NCBI GenBank assembly: GCA_036417435.1 | Contig: CM070904.1 | Span: 129,890,695-129,954,694, forward strand | Reading direction: 5' to 3' | Length of the DNA: 64,000 nucleotides | From: Inia geoffrensis | Lineage: Eukaryota; Chordata; Mammalia; Artiodactyla; Iniidae | Shown: piece after piece, positions 47,766-59,544 of the stretch | Layout of the letters: each line of letters begins with the position of its first letter | How positions within the stretch are numbered: the stretch's first letter is position 1 | Made by a program: the position numbers and the translations under genes | The notes under the pieces: model-generated | Databases searched by the model: none | The model's input: the letters and a program-made list of their open reading frames with translations, nothing else | Told to the model about the DNA's origin: nothing

Positions 47766-50689
47766 AGCCCACAGAGGCGCTGACTCATCTTCCTGCTGCA
47801 GCAGGGGCGGAGGCCGCGATGAGGGCCGATCAGGCGCCTTCTTCCGTCCTTCCAGCCCCGCTTCTCTACGTGCCCTGCTCCTGACGCCAGCCTCTGACCT
47901 GGTCACTTGGAAGGTGGAAGGTGTGTCCTGCTTTCCCCCGGGTGTGAGTCTAGTCCACCTCATTATCCGGAGTACTCTTGGACCCTGTCTCCCCACACCC
48001 CGGGCAGGGTGGAGGCATTGGGAGGTGGGACCTGGGGAAGGTGGGCCCCTCCGGCAGCCCAGCAGCACCTCTCACCTGCCCCCGCAGCGCCCGACGGGGG
48101 CAGAGCGGGACCGGGAGGGGTGGCGGCTCCCAGGTCATCGTCTGAGCTTCAGGGCAGGCACGAGGGCCCAGGTGCGGATGGAGCGGGTAGAGGAGGGTTG
48201 TTCTAGGACCAGGTGAAGGCCAAGCGTCGCTCCAGAGTCATTTTCAGCCCTCGTTAACCTGCAGCCACGTTGTCAAATGAGCCACATCTGCTAAGAGATG
48301 GGTGTCGAGGTCTGACGGTCACCCAGGATTAACTCCCTGCCTTTCTCCCCGAGACTCTCCGGGACCGTAGCCTGGGGCCGTGCAGAGCCATGGGAGGGGC
48401 ACATGCAGATGCGGAGGCTGCTGGCTGGGGGGCCGCCAGGATGCTCTTCCCAGGGCACTGGGGAACTGGAGCAGGTGGTGCTGCACCGGGTGCTAAGGGG
48501 TGTGGTCTGCGGCCACCGGTTGGCCCAGCCGTCCTTGCCACTGTGCTGGCATGGAACCTGACCTCTGGGCCTCGCCTGCCCTCCTCTGTAAATGCTAATA
48601 TGCGGCTTCCCAAACCTACCAAGGGCCCTCCAGACACTGACTGGCACCCTCACCTAAAACCTACTAAGCCAGATAAAGCCAGCCGTGTTCATCCAGCGCA
48701 TCCCTCTAAGTGGGCGAAGAACGTGATGTAGGAAACAAGGACTGTGGGCGGAGAGTCGGGCCTCAGGGAGGCGGCAAGGGGCTTAGATCCTCCCCTGGCC
48801 ACAGAGCAGGTGGAGGGAGGAAGGGGAACCCAGCAGGCGGCCTTGTCTCAGCAGCAGCGTCTCAAGTCTGATTTTCTACAGACAGAAATCAGGCGGTTCA
48901 TCTCCTGGAGGTGGAGGCACTCCGGTGAGACGGACGTGAACATCCGACCTTAGCACGGCTTCCTGAAATCTCCCTGGTTTCAACACAAGTTTGAAAGGGA
49001 CTCTGTCCCTGATGTTTGCACACGTGGTTTGAAAATTGTGGTGCAGGGGGAGGCTGAATGATTTATTCAAGGGCAAGGAACACAGCAACTGGCTTTGAGC
49101 TAGGAGCCTGCGGTTCCCTGTGTGTTGCTCACCCCATTGTCGCGCCTGCTCGGTCCCCTGCACCCACCGGTCGCGCCTTATTTCTGAAACACACTCCCCC
49201 CCTGCCGCTGGGTTTCATCTGGCTGTGAAGCAGCCATCAAAGGACGCTCCCCTAAACGATCTGTTCGCAGGCAGCCTGGAGAGCTTTGCTGACATGTTGC
49301 TAACACTCTGTCGGGCTCTCTGCAGCACAGGGATGGTGTTTGGCCAGCCCGCCGACACTTGGGCCCCCCGACACTTGGGCCCCACGGGGGCCAGAGCACG
49401 TAGAAAAGGAGCAACACTTTTCATGTGCATATTTACAGTGAAATCCTGTTTCCCAAGGCGAGGGAGTGGGGTCCAGTTGCTGCCAGAACAGCCCATCTCC
49501 CTGGTCCTTCTAAAAAGGGGGATCTTTTGACAGTTGCCACATGCTGAGAGCCCCAGAGTCCTGTGATGGCCAGCTGGGTGGCTGTTTAATGAGGGACCGA
49601 GGACCACCGTTCCAGGACTGGCTTTAGCGTGGCCTTCCCCAGCCCTAGTGCTGTCCATCAAACTCCTCATCTGCTGGGACACTCCTCTGGTCCCTGAAGA
49701 CACACTTGCAGGTCACCGTGGCTTTTCCCCATATGGTGCTTCTGCTGAGACTTGATGGAGCAGTTATCTCGTGGTCAGGATGACCCCACGTCAGCGTGTG
49801 TCCGGTGATGTCAGCGTCACCGCTCGTGACCCTGGTGACTGTGCTTCCCAGTGTGACTTGCTCGTGCATCCTGCAAAACCCTGCTCCCCTGGCCGGACTC
49901 CTGGTCCACAGTGTCTTTCCCTGTCATCACAGGGCCACCCTTCCCAAGCTCAGGAAAGGCCACTCACTTCGCAGATCCGTTTACTAAAGCAGAGACTGCA
50001 GGATGTTTTGGCTTGCAGGACGCCCTGAATGTGCAAGGCCCATACCAGTCACTTGAATATCTTATCCTCAGTCCAAGGATGGACAAAAGACTCATTCAGA
50101 GTGTCCTTTTGAGATTGTTGAGATAAAGCATGAAATCTCACAATTACTGGATGATTTAGTGAGGCGGGAGGGGTCATTTTTAAATATTGATATCAAGGTG
50201 TATTCTGCAAACAGTGCATTGCACATCTGAGAGAGCCAAGAGTTCCAGCAGTTTTGACAACCACGTGCACGTGTGTAACCCACACCCCTGTTGGTATATT
50301 TCTCTTACCCCAAGAAGTGGCCTCGTACCCCTTCCAGTTAATCTCTCTGTTAAGCAATGGTCATGGATTTGCTCTCTATCAGGACAAGATTAGTTTTGCC
50401 TTTTCTGGAAATTTATATAAATAGCACTATGGGGTATGTACTGTTTTTGTAGCTGACATCTGTCCCTCAAAAAATGTATTGAAAAGGATTGGGGTTCTAT
50501 CAGTGGTAATTTTTTTTTTTTTTTTGCACGCTTTATTCTTTCAAAGGCATATCTGAAATATAGTTTCACATCAATAGTGGTTTTTAATTTCTTTTTAATT
50601 TTTTAATCACTAAGACCTAAGAGCTCAGTACCATGTCAGATGCATGTACCAAGCTTTGTACGTGTCCAGATGGGTCTGGTTCCGAAGCT

Positions 50690-50870
50690 GAGGTTCAAGT
50701 TCAGGCTCAGGTTCAACTGACCAGGGTCAAATCTTAGTTTGCCACTGACTTGCTGTGTATCCTGGGCTGTTTGACCTCTGTGTTTGACCTCAGCTACCCC
50801 ATCTGCGAAGTAGGGATAATTGTAGTACCTGCCTCGTAGCATGATTTTGAGGATTGAATGAGCAGTATGT
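50690..50870 (+). repeat. MIR SINE remnant, sense
   Basis: TTTGCCACTGACTTGCTGTG, TGACCTCAGCTACCCCATCT, AGTAGGGATAATTGTAGTAC and GAGGATTGAATGAGC match the sense MIR over most of its length. Confidence 0.75.
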
Positions 50871-52362
50871 GTGGCACCGTGCTGAATACCTAACCTTCTA
50901 AATAAAGGTCTGAGTTCTAGATAAATGTCATCTATAGTTTTTCTAAGGAAAAATCACCGAGCGTTTAAAGGGGGAAAATTTCTACAAGTTCAACAAGCTC
51001 ATGTAAAAATCACAGCGTACACACGTCACATTGGCTACAAGGTCCTAAATCAAATGAGTGTCATCAGAGAATGTCATCAGTATCTGTAGTAATACTTGTA
51101 CTGTGCCAACCCCTTTGGGACAGACAGGAAGGATGTTTCTGGAAAGACAATCCAATTATTTTCTTATGACGTAGTGTAAAATAATATACGTTACTATGGG
51201 CTAAATTCTGTGGCCAAGACTGCGAGGGGCACATATCTGAAGAAGAGAATGAAATGATATTTCTCCTTTGATTCTGGGCAAGCAGGCTTATCTCTTAGAC
51301 ATCTTTTGCATCCTTTACAACCTTCATGTTTTGTACATATAAGGCGAGACTCAGGAATCCCAAGTGATTTTCATGTGTGGTCACAGACGCCAAAGAGCAG
51401 TGCCCATCCCTGGAGTATTTTACACTGTGTTCCTAGTCACAGCCCCCGGACTTTCAAGGTCAGCCATCGGTCTTCTGCCAGCCGGTCTGGCAAAGAGAAG
51501 GGCATGTCGTGTACATTCCTATAAAATGGAGTGACTCTTACTGGCGTCAAATAATTAGCTGCCAATCAGTGTGCAACATCTGATGGGTCCAAAAAAAGGT
51601 AGTTATGTTTCCGAAAACAGTGACGCTTCGTGTTGGCCAGGGTTTTGTGGAAATGTGCCCTCAGCCCCTCCCTCCCCCTGCCAACACTGCTGGTAAGAGT
51701 AAAAATTGGGAAAGCCTTCCTGGAAAGAGCGTGGCATGAAAAAGGACATCTTTAAAAGGACAGCTTTTTTTCTTTTTTCTTTTTTTTTTTAATTGAGGTA
51801 CCATTGGCTTATAACATTATATAAGTTTCATGTATACCACATTGTATTTCATTTTTCTTAGCCATTTTTGTATTGGAATGTAGTTAATTTACAATATTGT
51901 GCTAGTTTCAGGTGTACAGCAGAGTGATTCAGTTTTTTTCAATATAAATTTTTTTTTCAGATTCTTTTCCATTGTACGTTATTACAAGATATTGAATATA
52001 GTTCCCTGTGCTGTACAGTAGGTCATTTGTTTATTTTATATACAGTAATATGTATCTGTTAATCCCAAACTCCTAGTTTATCTGACATTATATTTTGAAT
52101 TCTGTGTACACTACAGCGTGTTTGACACTGAAAGTTTCCATCCATCACCGTACAGTTGAATCACTTTGCCTGTTTCACCTCCTCCCCCTTCTTCCCCTCT
52201 GGTAACCATTACTCTGTTCTCTGTGTCTACATGTTTGGCTCCGTTTGGTTGGTTTGGTTTCTTCTCTTCCTTTATATATTCCACGTGTGAGTGAAATCAT
52301 ATTTACAATGTGATTTATTTCACTTAGCATAGCACCCTCAAGGTCCATTCATGTTGTTTCAG

Positions 52363-52363
<1 letters not shown>

Positions 52364-52410
<47 letters not shown>
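52364..52410. repeat. (TG)n microsatellite inside L1
   Basis: About 23 GT units replace the normal L1 text between AGGCG and ATTTATAACATC, so the repeat expanded after insertion. Confidence 0.95.
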
Positions 52411-52412
<2 letters not shown>

Positions 52413-53050
52413 TTATAACATCTTCTTTATCCATTTATTCATCAATGGGCACTTAGGTTGCTTCCATACCTTGGCTATGGTAAATAATGCTGCAGTGAAC
52501 ATAGGGGTACACATATCTTTTCGAATTAGTATTTTTGTATTCTTTGTGTAAACACCCAGAAGTATTCAGCAGAATAGCTGAATCATATGATAGTTCTATT
52601 CTTAATTTTTTGAGGAATCTCCATACTGCTTTCCAGAGTGGCTATACCAGTTTACATTCCCACCAACTGTGTATGAGGGTTCCCTTTCCTCCACACCCCT
52701 GCCAACACTTGTTATTTCTTGCCTGTTTCATGATAGCCATTCTAACAGGTGTGAGGTGGTAGCTTACTATGGTTTTGATTTGCATTTCCCTAGTAATTAG
52801 TGATGTTGAACATTTTTTTCATATACCTGTTGGCCAACTGTGTGTCTTCTTTGGAAAAATGTCTATTCAGCTCCTATGCCCTTTTTTTAAATCACGGTGT
52901 GTGGATTTGTTGCTGTTGTTGAGTTGTATGATCTCTTTATATGTCTGGGGTATTAACCCCTTATCAGCTATATGATTTGCAAATGTCTTCTCCCATGTGG
53001 TAAGTTGTCTTCGTGTTCTGTTAATGGCTTCCTTTGCTGAGCAGGTTTTT

Positions 53051-53066
53051 TTTTTTTTTTTTAATT

Positions 53067-53105
<39 letters not shown>

Positions 53106-53369
53106 TGGCTACGTTGGGTCTTCGTTTCCGTGCGCGGGCTTTCCCTAGTTGCGGCGAGCGGGGGCCACTCTTCATAGCGGTGCGCGGGCCTCTCACTGTC
53201 GCGGCCTCTCTTGTTGCGGAGCACGAGCTCCAGACGCGCAGGCTCAGCGGCCGTGGCTCACGGGCCCAGTTGCTCCGCGGCATGTGGGATCCTCCTGGAC
53301 CAGGGCTCGAACCCGTGTCCCCTGCATTGGCAGGCAGATTCCCAACCACTACGCCGCCAGGGAAGCCCC
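53051..53369 (-). mobile_element. Long CHR-type SINE, antisense, inserted in L1
   Basis: The T-rich end with a (TTTA)n block (about 53068-53105) is followed by GGCTACGTTGGGTCTTCGTT, GTTGCGGCGAGCGGGGGCCA and the CHR body ending CCGCCAGGGAAGCCCC. The flanking duplication TGAGCAGGTTTTT (53038-53050 and 53370-53382) is exact and lies within L1 sequence, so the SINE is younger than that L1. Confidence 0.94.
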
Positions 53370-54864
53370 TGAGCAGGTTTTTAGTTTGATATGGTCCCAT
53401 TTGTTTATTTTTGCTTTTGTTTCCCTTGCCTCGGGAGACATATCCAGAAAGATATCGCTAAGACTGATGTCAAAGAATATACTACCCATGTTTTCTTCCA
53501 GGAATTTTATGGTTTCAGGTCTTACATTCAAGTCTTCAATCCATTTTGCATTGATTTTTGTATATGGTGTGAGATAGTGGTCTAGTTTAATTCTTTTGCA
53601 TCTGGCTGCCCAGTTTTCTCAACACCATTTATTGAAGAGAATATCCCTCCTCCACTTTGCTCCTTTTCGTAAATTAATTGTCCATATAAGTGTAGGTTTA
53701 TTTCTGGGCTCTCAATTCTTTTCCATTGATCTATGTGTGTATTTTCTGCCAATACCATGCTATTGATTACTATGGCTGTGTAATGTAATTTGAAATCAGG
53801 GAGCGTGGTGCCTCCAGTTTTGTTCTCGTTTCTCAGTATTGCTTTGGCTATTTGGGGTCTTTTGTGGTTCCATGTAAGTTTTAGGATTCTTTGTTCTAAT
53901 TCTGTGGAAAATGTCACTGGGATTTTGATAGAGATTGCGTTGTCTTTAGATTGCTTTAAGTAATATGGACACTTTAACGATATTAATTCTTCCAATCCAT
54001 GAGCATGGTATATCTTTCCATTTCTTTGTGTTTTCTTCAGTTTCTTTCAACAGTGTCTTACCGTTTTCAGTGTACATGTTTTCACCTCCTTCGTTAAATT
54101 TATTCCTAGGTATTTTATTATTTTTGTTACAATTGTAAATAGGATTGTTTTCTAAATTTCTCTTTCTGCTAGTTCATTGTTAGTGTATAGAAATGCAGAT
54201 TTTTTAATATATTGATTTTGTACCCTGCAACTTACTGTATTCATTCATTATTTCTCATAGTTTTCTTGGGGCTTTCTATATATAAAATCATGTCGTCCCC
54301 AACTAGTGACACTTTTATTTCTTCCTTTCTGTTTTGAATGCCTTTTATTTCTTTTTCTTGCCTAATTGCTCTGGCTAGGACTTCCAATATTATCTTGAAT
54401 AAGAATGGTGAGAATGGCCATCCTTGTCTTGTTCCTGATCTTAGAGGGATAGCTTTGAGTTTTTCACCATTGAGTATGATGTTAGCTGTGGGTTTGTCAC
54501 GTATGGCCTTTCTTATGTTGCGGTACATTCCTTCTATATTTATTTTATCATAAAGCGGTGTTGAGTTTTGTCACATGCTTTTTCTGCATCTGTTGAGAGG
54601 ACCATATGATTTTTATCCTCCATTTTGTTAACGTGGTGCATCACACTGTCTGTTGAGGATTTTGCACCTACGCTTATCAGAGATACTGGCCTGTAATTTT
54701 CTTTCTGTGTATTGTTTTTGTCTGGTTTTGGTATCAGGCAATAATGGCCCCCTAAAATGAGTTAGGAAGCATTCCCTTCAATATTTTGGAAGAGTTTGAA
54801 AAGAATAGGCATTAAATCTTCTTTGAATGTTTGGTAGAATTCACATGTGAAGCTGAGAGAACAT

Positions 54865-55320
54865 GCTTTTTGACCCAGCAGTTCTTCTCCTAACATGTAT
54901 CCTTTAAAAAATGAAGGCTGTGTGAAAAGATTTCATTGCAAAAGTACTCACTGAATTGTTGTTCATAATAGTCAAAAATTTTTAAATAAAGCATCAATCC
55001 AAAATAGATGATCAAATAAATCGTATTTTCTTTAGTATATAAATAATGTATCTATTTACAAAATATTAAATGTGTAGGTGATTACAGTATGTAGTATATA
55101 CAGTGAACTATTAAGAAGCCTCTAAAAATGGCACAGCTGCAAATGTAGTGACCCAGAGAGGGGGTCACAGTACATTAAGTTAAAAGCATCTTATAAATTA
55201 GAATGTACCCCAGACTGTTATTCTTTATTTTCTGGGGGATAGGGTTTTGACTTATTTATTGCTTATCTTTACCTTCTAATTTTCTACCATTTTAAAATTG
55301 TGGTTAGATTTTTTATACAA
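54865..55320 (+). mobile_element. Older L1M fragment, sense, abutting the antisense L1
   Basis: TTTTTGACCCAGCAGTTCTT, TCCTAACATGTATCC, GTTGTTCATAATAGTCAAAA and TACAGTGAACTATTAAGAAG follow sense L1M 3' text. TTTTTTATACAATGTCTATG marks the approximate end. The opposite orientation shows it is a separate insertion. Confidence 0.65.
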
Positions 55321-55654
55321 TGTCTATGAGATTGAAACCTTTGAAGGAGCAGGGTGTGTTCTTGGTGTGAATGGCGTGCACGTGACTGTGCCTTTCACAC
55401 AGAGTGAGGCTGGCGGATGGTGCCACCCGAAGGGCACCCTTGTCTGTGCCCTGGTACCCACTGGCTGTGGCCCTGTGCTAAAAGCACTGAAGTTGGAGGA
55501 GGCATAGTACTCGGACTTGAGCCTCACAGCCTTAAAAGAAGCCCCACCCCCACCCCCCCACCCCGGCCTCAGTTTCCTCTTTTGTAAGAGGACCTGGTGG
55601 TTCTCTTTTTCTTCCCTGAGGCTGGATTGCCAGGGGAGGGGGTGGGGCTGGTAG

Positions 55655-55836
55655 GTAGGACCAGCATCCTATATTGGAGTACAATTGCTTTACGGTGTTG
55701 TGCTAGCTTCTGCTGTATAACAAAGTGAATCAGCCCCATATCCCCTCCCTCTTGCCTCTCCCTCCCACCCTCCTTATCCCACCCCTCTAGGTGGTCACAA
55801 AGCACCGAGCTGATCTCCCTGTGCCCTGCTAAGCCC
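55655..55836 (-). mobile_element. L1 internal fragment, antisense
   Basis: TATTGGAGTACAATTGCTTT, TTCTGCTGTATAACAAAGTG, CCCACCCTCCTTATCCCACC and GTGGTCACAAAGCACCGAGC match the L1 segment seen again at 57723-57990, but truncated after CTGTGCCCTGCTAAG. Confidence 0.8.
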
Positions 55837-56453
55837 ACTGACTTTTAACAGCTTAGTGAGGCCGATTGGGCTTATTTCTCTGGAAGAGATTAATTAAAGG
55901 TGAGAGTTTTAATAAAAGAAGGAAAAGGTGACAAGGAATGCAGGGGGGAGGGGCTGTTTCCTAACTTTGCCTTGGAGTCTCTGTGCCGCCCCTCCTTTTC
56001 CAGAGCCCCCTCAAAACCCTTGGCAGCCTCGTCGGCAGCGCAGGTTGGGATGCTCCAGCTGTGTATGGCTGCCACACCAAGGGGGAGTTTTCTCTCAGCT
56101 TTAAAAGCCAAGTCGAAAAATAAAATAAAATAGAATAAATACATAAAAGCCGAGCCGGATTTTGGAATTATCCGGCGGTTGAGAATTGTCCACAGGTGCC
56201 AGTGCTCACGGGGACTCTCCTTCACTCGGCTGTCCCTGCCCCCACCTCCAGGAGCAAACGGAACACAGGCCCGCAGGGGAAAGGAACCTCACCTAACCTG
56301 GCCTTCTCTTTTGCATTGCTCAGAAAACAGTTTCTTGTCTTGGAGAACAGTGTTACATTTTCTCCTCAAATTTCCCACCCATCCTCACCGCCGTCTACAC
56401 CAGCACTGTCCAGAAGTATGATGTGGTCCACGGATATCATTTTAAACTTTCTA

Positions 56454-56578
56454 GGGAATTCCCTGGCGATCCAGTGGTTAGGACTCCACGCTTTCACTGC
56501 CAAGGGCACGGGCTCAATCCCTGGTGGGGGAACTGAGATCGCACAAGCTGTGCACCGCAGCCAAAGAACAACAAAATA
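56454..56578 (+). mobile_element. CHR-1-like short SINE, sense
   Basis: GGGAATTCCCTGGCGATCCA, GTGGTTAGGACTCCACGCTT, CGGGCTCAATCCCTGGTGGG and CACCGCAGCCAAAGAACAAC define this tRNA-derived element. It is a distinct, older subfamily from the GCGTACCGC-ended copies. A target duplication is not clear. Confidence 0.85.
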
Positions 56579-56733
56579 ATTTAAAAGTTCCCAAGATGTT
56601 TAAAAAAAAAAAAACGTTCTATTAGCTGCATCTTAAAGAGTCAAATGAACCTGGGAAGTAATTTTAAAGATACGATGAATTCACCCATTATCTCTAAATT
56701 GTTATTTCAACGTAGTAGTCAATATCTAAACGT

Positions 56734-56769
56734 ATTAATTAATTAATTAATTGATTAATTAATTAATTA
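56734..56769. repeat. (ATTA)n tetranucleotide repeat
   Basis: About nine ATTA units with one GATT interruption. It also forms an array of homeodomain-like cores, but its regularity argues for a simple repeat. Confidence 0.92.
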
Positions 56770-57209
56770 GATGGATACATTCTTCTTTGATACTAAGACT
56801 TTGAAACCCGGTCTCTTGTTTCACACAGCCCACCTTCGTTCAGACTCGCCCAATTCAGGCGTCCTGTGGTCCTATGTGGCCAGTGGCCACCATTTTCAAA
56901 CTTGTGGGTCTAGAGAGCTCATCAGAACAAAGGTGGTGTTCGCCCTCTCGACTTGTAAAACAGCAATGGGGTGGGATGTCAGATTATGACGCTCTTGGTT
57001 TTATAAGTTAGTCTCCTGCAAAGACCTTACGGGGATACTCACATATAAATGTCTTCCTTACAAAATAACCTGGGAATGGTTATTAAGTAACCCGGTCTCA
57101 GTTTCAGGGTCCGTCACAGCAAGGAAGGCACTTAGTCTTTTGGAACTTGTCTTTCTTCATCAGCAGGTGGAGCAGATGATGCTTTTTTATCTGGGCCACA
57201 AACGTGGCT

Positions 57210-57400
57210 TTCCCTCACAATCACCTGTGGAGCCTTTTCATGGCCCCGAGTACACATGAGATCCGCTGGGGGTCTGCGTCCTCTCTCCAGGCCCCTGGAA
57301 CCAGACTCTGCCAATCGAGCCTGGACACTGGCATTTTATAAAGCCCCACCCCCTCCTCCCAGGTGTTATACTGTGTGTCGCAGGTCAGGAACCCCTGCTC
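57210..57400 (+). repeat. Possible MER5-type hAT remnant
   Basis: CACAATCACCTGTGGAGCCT, CAGACTCTGCCAATCGAG and TGGCATTTTATAAAGCCCCA loosely follow MER5A text. Diverged and uncertain. Confidence 0.35.
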
Positions 57401-57502
57401 TGTGTGCTGGGGCCTTACCTAGAGCGAGGCTCTCACCTGGGGCTGGTTCTGCCCCTAGGGAGGACATTTATTTATTTATTTATTTGTTTGTTTATTTATA
57501 TC

Positions 57503-57712
57503 TTTTTTTTTTTTTTTTTTTGCGGTACGCAGGCCTCTCACTGTTGTGGCCTCTCCCGCTGCGGGGCACAAGCTCCGGACGCTCAGGCTCGGCGGCCATG
57601 GCTCACGGGCCCAGCCGCTCCGCGGCATGTGGGATCTTCCCCGACTGGGGCACGAACCCGCGTCCCCTGCATCAGCAGGCGGACTCTCAACCACTGCGCC
57701 ACATGGAAGCCC
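57503..57712 (-). mobile_element. CHR-type SINE, antisense
   Basis: A poly(T) run (57503-57521), TGCGGTACGCAGGCC, the inverted tRNA-related body and CGCCACATGGAAGCCC define it. The right end has lost part of CCAGGG. The flanks offer only a weak TATTTAT duplication because the site is itself TTTA-rich. Confidence 0.9.
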
Positions 57713-57722
57713 TATTTATTAA

Positions 57723-57990
57723 CATCTTTAACTGGAGTATAATTGCTTTACAGTGGTGTGTTAGTTTCTGCTTTATAACAAAGCGAGTCAGCTATACATA
57801 TACATACATCCCCATATCCCCTCCCTGTTGCGTCTCCCTCCCACCCTCCCTATCCCACCCCTCTAGGCGGTCACAAAGCACCGAGCTGCTCTCCCTGTGC
57901 CATGCGGCTGCTTCCCACTAGCTATCTATTTTACATTTGGTAGTGTATACATGTCCATGCCGCTCTCTCACTTCATCCCAGCTTACCCTT
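57723..57990 (-). mobile_element. L1 internal fragment, antisense
   Basis: AACTGGAGTATAATTGCTTT, TTCTGCTTTATAACAAAGCG, GGCGGTCACAAAGCACCGAG and TTTGGTAGTGTATACATGTC belong to the cetartiodactyl L1 3' region on the minus strand. It ends near CGCGTCCTCAAGTC. Confidence 0.85.
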
Positions 57991-58009
57991 CCCCCTTCCC
58001 GCGTCCTCA

Positions 58010-58198
58010 AGTCTCGGGGGACATTTAGCAACGCCTGGAGACATTTGAGGTTGTCTTAACCTGGGGTGGGGGGATGTTACTGGCATCCAGTGGGTAGAGG
58101 CCAGGCATGCTGCTGCACAGCCCACGATGCACAGACAGCCCTCACAGCGAAGAATTGTCCAGACCACGATGTCATTGTGCCAAAGTTAAGAAGCTCTC
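58010..58198 (+). repeat. MER20 (non-autonomous hAT-Charlie)
   Basis: GGGGGACATTTAGCAACGCC, TGGAGACATTTGAGGTTGTC, CTGGCATCCAGTGGGTAGAG, GCCAGGCATGCTGCTGCACA and GCGAAGAATTGTCCAGACCA follow the MER20 consensus nearly end to end. MER20 copies are known elsewhere to act as progesterone/cAMP-responsive regulatory elements in the uterus. No such role can be read here. Confidence 0.85.
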
Positions 58199-58199
58199 C

Positions 58200-58370
58200 C
58201 GAAAGCAGTGGTTCTCAGTCTGGGCACGCATCAGCATCACCTGCAGCGCTTGTTAGAGCCCAGATGGCTGGGCCCCAGCCCCCCGAGTTTCTGACTCGAG
58301 GGACCTGCGATAGGACAACGGAATTCCTGACAAGCTCCCAGGTGAGGCCAGGGCTGCTGCTCTAGGACCG
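58200..58370 (+). repeat. MER5A (non-autonomous hAT-Charlie)
   Basis: AGTGGTTCTCAGTCTGGGCA, CGCATCAGCATCACCTGCAG, CAGATGGCTGGGCCCCAGCC, GAGTTTCTGACTCGAGGGAC and CAAGCTCCCAGGTGAGGC match MER5A in order. It directly abuts the MER20. Confidence 0.88.
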
Positions 58371-58839
58371 TCTCAGCATCCGCTGTTCCTTAGAGCCACC
58401 TGAAACCGCTGGCGCCAGCCTGCCCCCAGAGCTCACGATTGGATGCAGGTGAGGTTGAGCTTAGAGGCATTTCAGAAGTTCCCCAGGTGGTTGGAACACG
58501 GAGCAGGGTGCAGAAGCTCTGGCTGGCACCCACCGATTCAGGGTGTGAAGTGGGGGAGCAAAGAGTCCCCGTCCAGAAGGAAGCTGCGCCCGTGACCCAC
58601 GAGGCCACACCTGGCCGAGGAACAGCGAGGAAGTGCCTGGAACCCGAAGGAGTTGGGCCTCTCGGGGCCTCGGGAGAGAAGTCGGCCTGCACCTTGGCAA
58701 GCAGGCGAGGCGGGTAAAGATGAGAGAGCAAAGCTTAGAGACTGGCTCTAGTTTCTCTGCTTGTCGCCACCGGGTCCTCCCGGGCTCTGCCACTTGCTTT
58801 TGTCGGTCGCAGCAGGTCCAGTGCCATGTTACGGACAAG

Positions 58840-58990
58840 TCTGCCTGGCTCCCCCCAACTCGCCAGCTCTGCAACTTTGGGCAAGTCCTTCAGCCTGTCG
58901 GGACCTTGGCGTCCTTGCCCGTACCCCGGAGGCGAGAATGTGTGCTTCGTGTGTCTGACCTGAGCTCCAGAAGTGCGTAAAGCCCCTCCA
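58840..58990 (+). repeat. MIR SINE remnant, sense
   Basis: CTCTGCAACTTTGGGCAAGT and CCTTCAGCCTGTCGGGACCT follow the sense MIR core. The rest is diverged. Confidence 0.5.
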
Positions 58991-59544
58991 GTGACAGCCC
59001 CCCAGCCCGGTCAGTAAATGGTGTGCAGCATTATCTCGTCTTGCTGTGCCCAAATCCCCCTGGATTTCTCCCTCATCCTTGTTTTGGCAAAATGCCCCAC
59101 ACCTTGAACATCTTTCCAAGGCCTAGGGTCCTCTCTCACCCCCTGGACCTGGACGGGTTCCCTGGACCCTCCAGTGGGATCTTCAGGCGTGAACTGCCCA
59201 TCCCCAAGCCTTGTGAGCGTAGCCTGTGTCTCAGGCTAAAATGAGACCTTGTATGTCAAGACCACCTGCCTGAACTTGAAGTTGTGCGGCTTCACCTCTC
59301 CTGCCCGGCAGAGCTTTCCTCCCTCGGCTGGGTTGCCCCCGACCACCATCAGCCTCATGCTCCAGTCCTTTCCTCAAACGCTGACCTGCATCCCCAGGAC
59401 TGGCCAGGGGGTGCACGTATCCGCGGACTCATTTCCAGACGAATCAGAGTTGCCAGCTTCCAGAGCTAACGCGGGGCTGTACTCAGTGAGGGCAGGAGGC
59501 TGTGGGGAAGGCTGTGACCTTCTCCAGCAGCAGACAGCCCCTGA

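Larger units (their letters stand above)
43320..51760. other. Long single-copy intronic stretch with scattered MIR debris
   Basis: No exon or gene is supported. Antisense MIR-like pieces lie near 43700-43790 and 46535-46620. Sense MIR-like pieces lie near 45125-45155, 47640-47765 and 50690-50870. G-rich runs occur at 43155, 44753-44777 and 45692-45713. The sequence is GC-rich between 46300 and 49900, giving many overlapping chance open frames. Confidence 0.5.
51770..54860 (-). mobile_element. L1 retrotransposon 3' part, antisense, 5'-truncated
   Basis: On the minus strand this is the L1 ORF2 reverse-transcriptase and C-terminal region plus the 3' UTR. Pieces of ORF2 remain open: 54241-54528 reads [20 protein letters not shown] and then LVGDDMI in place of the usual FADDM active-site motif. 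53582-53995 holds the C-terminal segment ([20 protein letters not shown]). The two pieces are out of frame, so the copy cannot encode a working enzyme. It is interrupted by a CHR SINE (53051-53369) and carries a TG microsatellite. Confidence 0.92.

Noticed and set aside
46258..48068. Long minus-strand open frames (176 and 161 codons)
   Set aside because: GC-rich single-copy intron with overlapping open frames on both strands. No domain or splice evidence, and the longer one crosses a MIR remnant.
56734..56769. Array of homeodomain sites
   Set aside because: The perfect 4-bp periodicity indicates a simple (ATTA)n repeat, not an evolved enhancer.
57256..57921. 221-codon plus-strand open frame
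   Set aside because: Most of it is the antisense CHR SINE and L1 fragment read through. Similar proteins appear at every CHR copy in the window.
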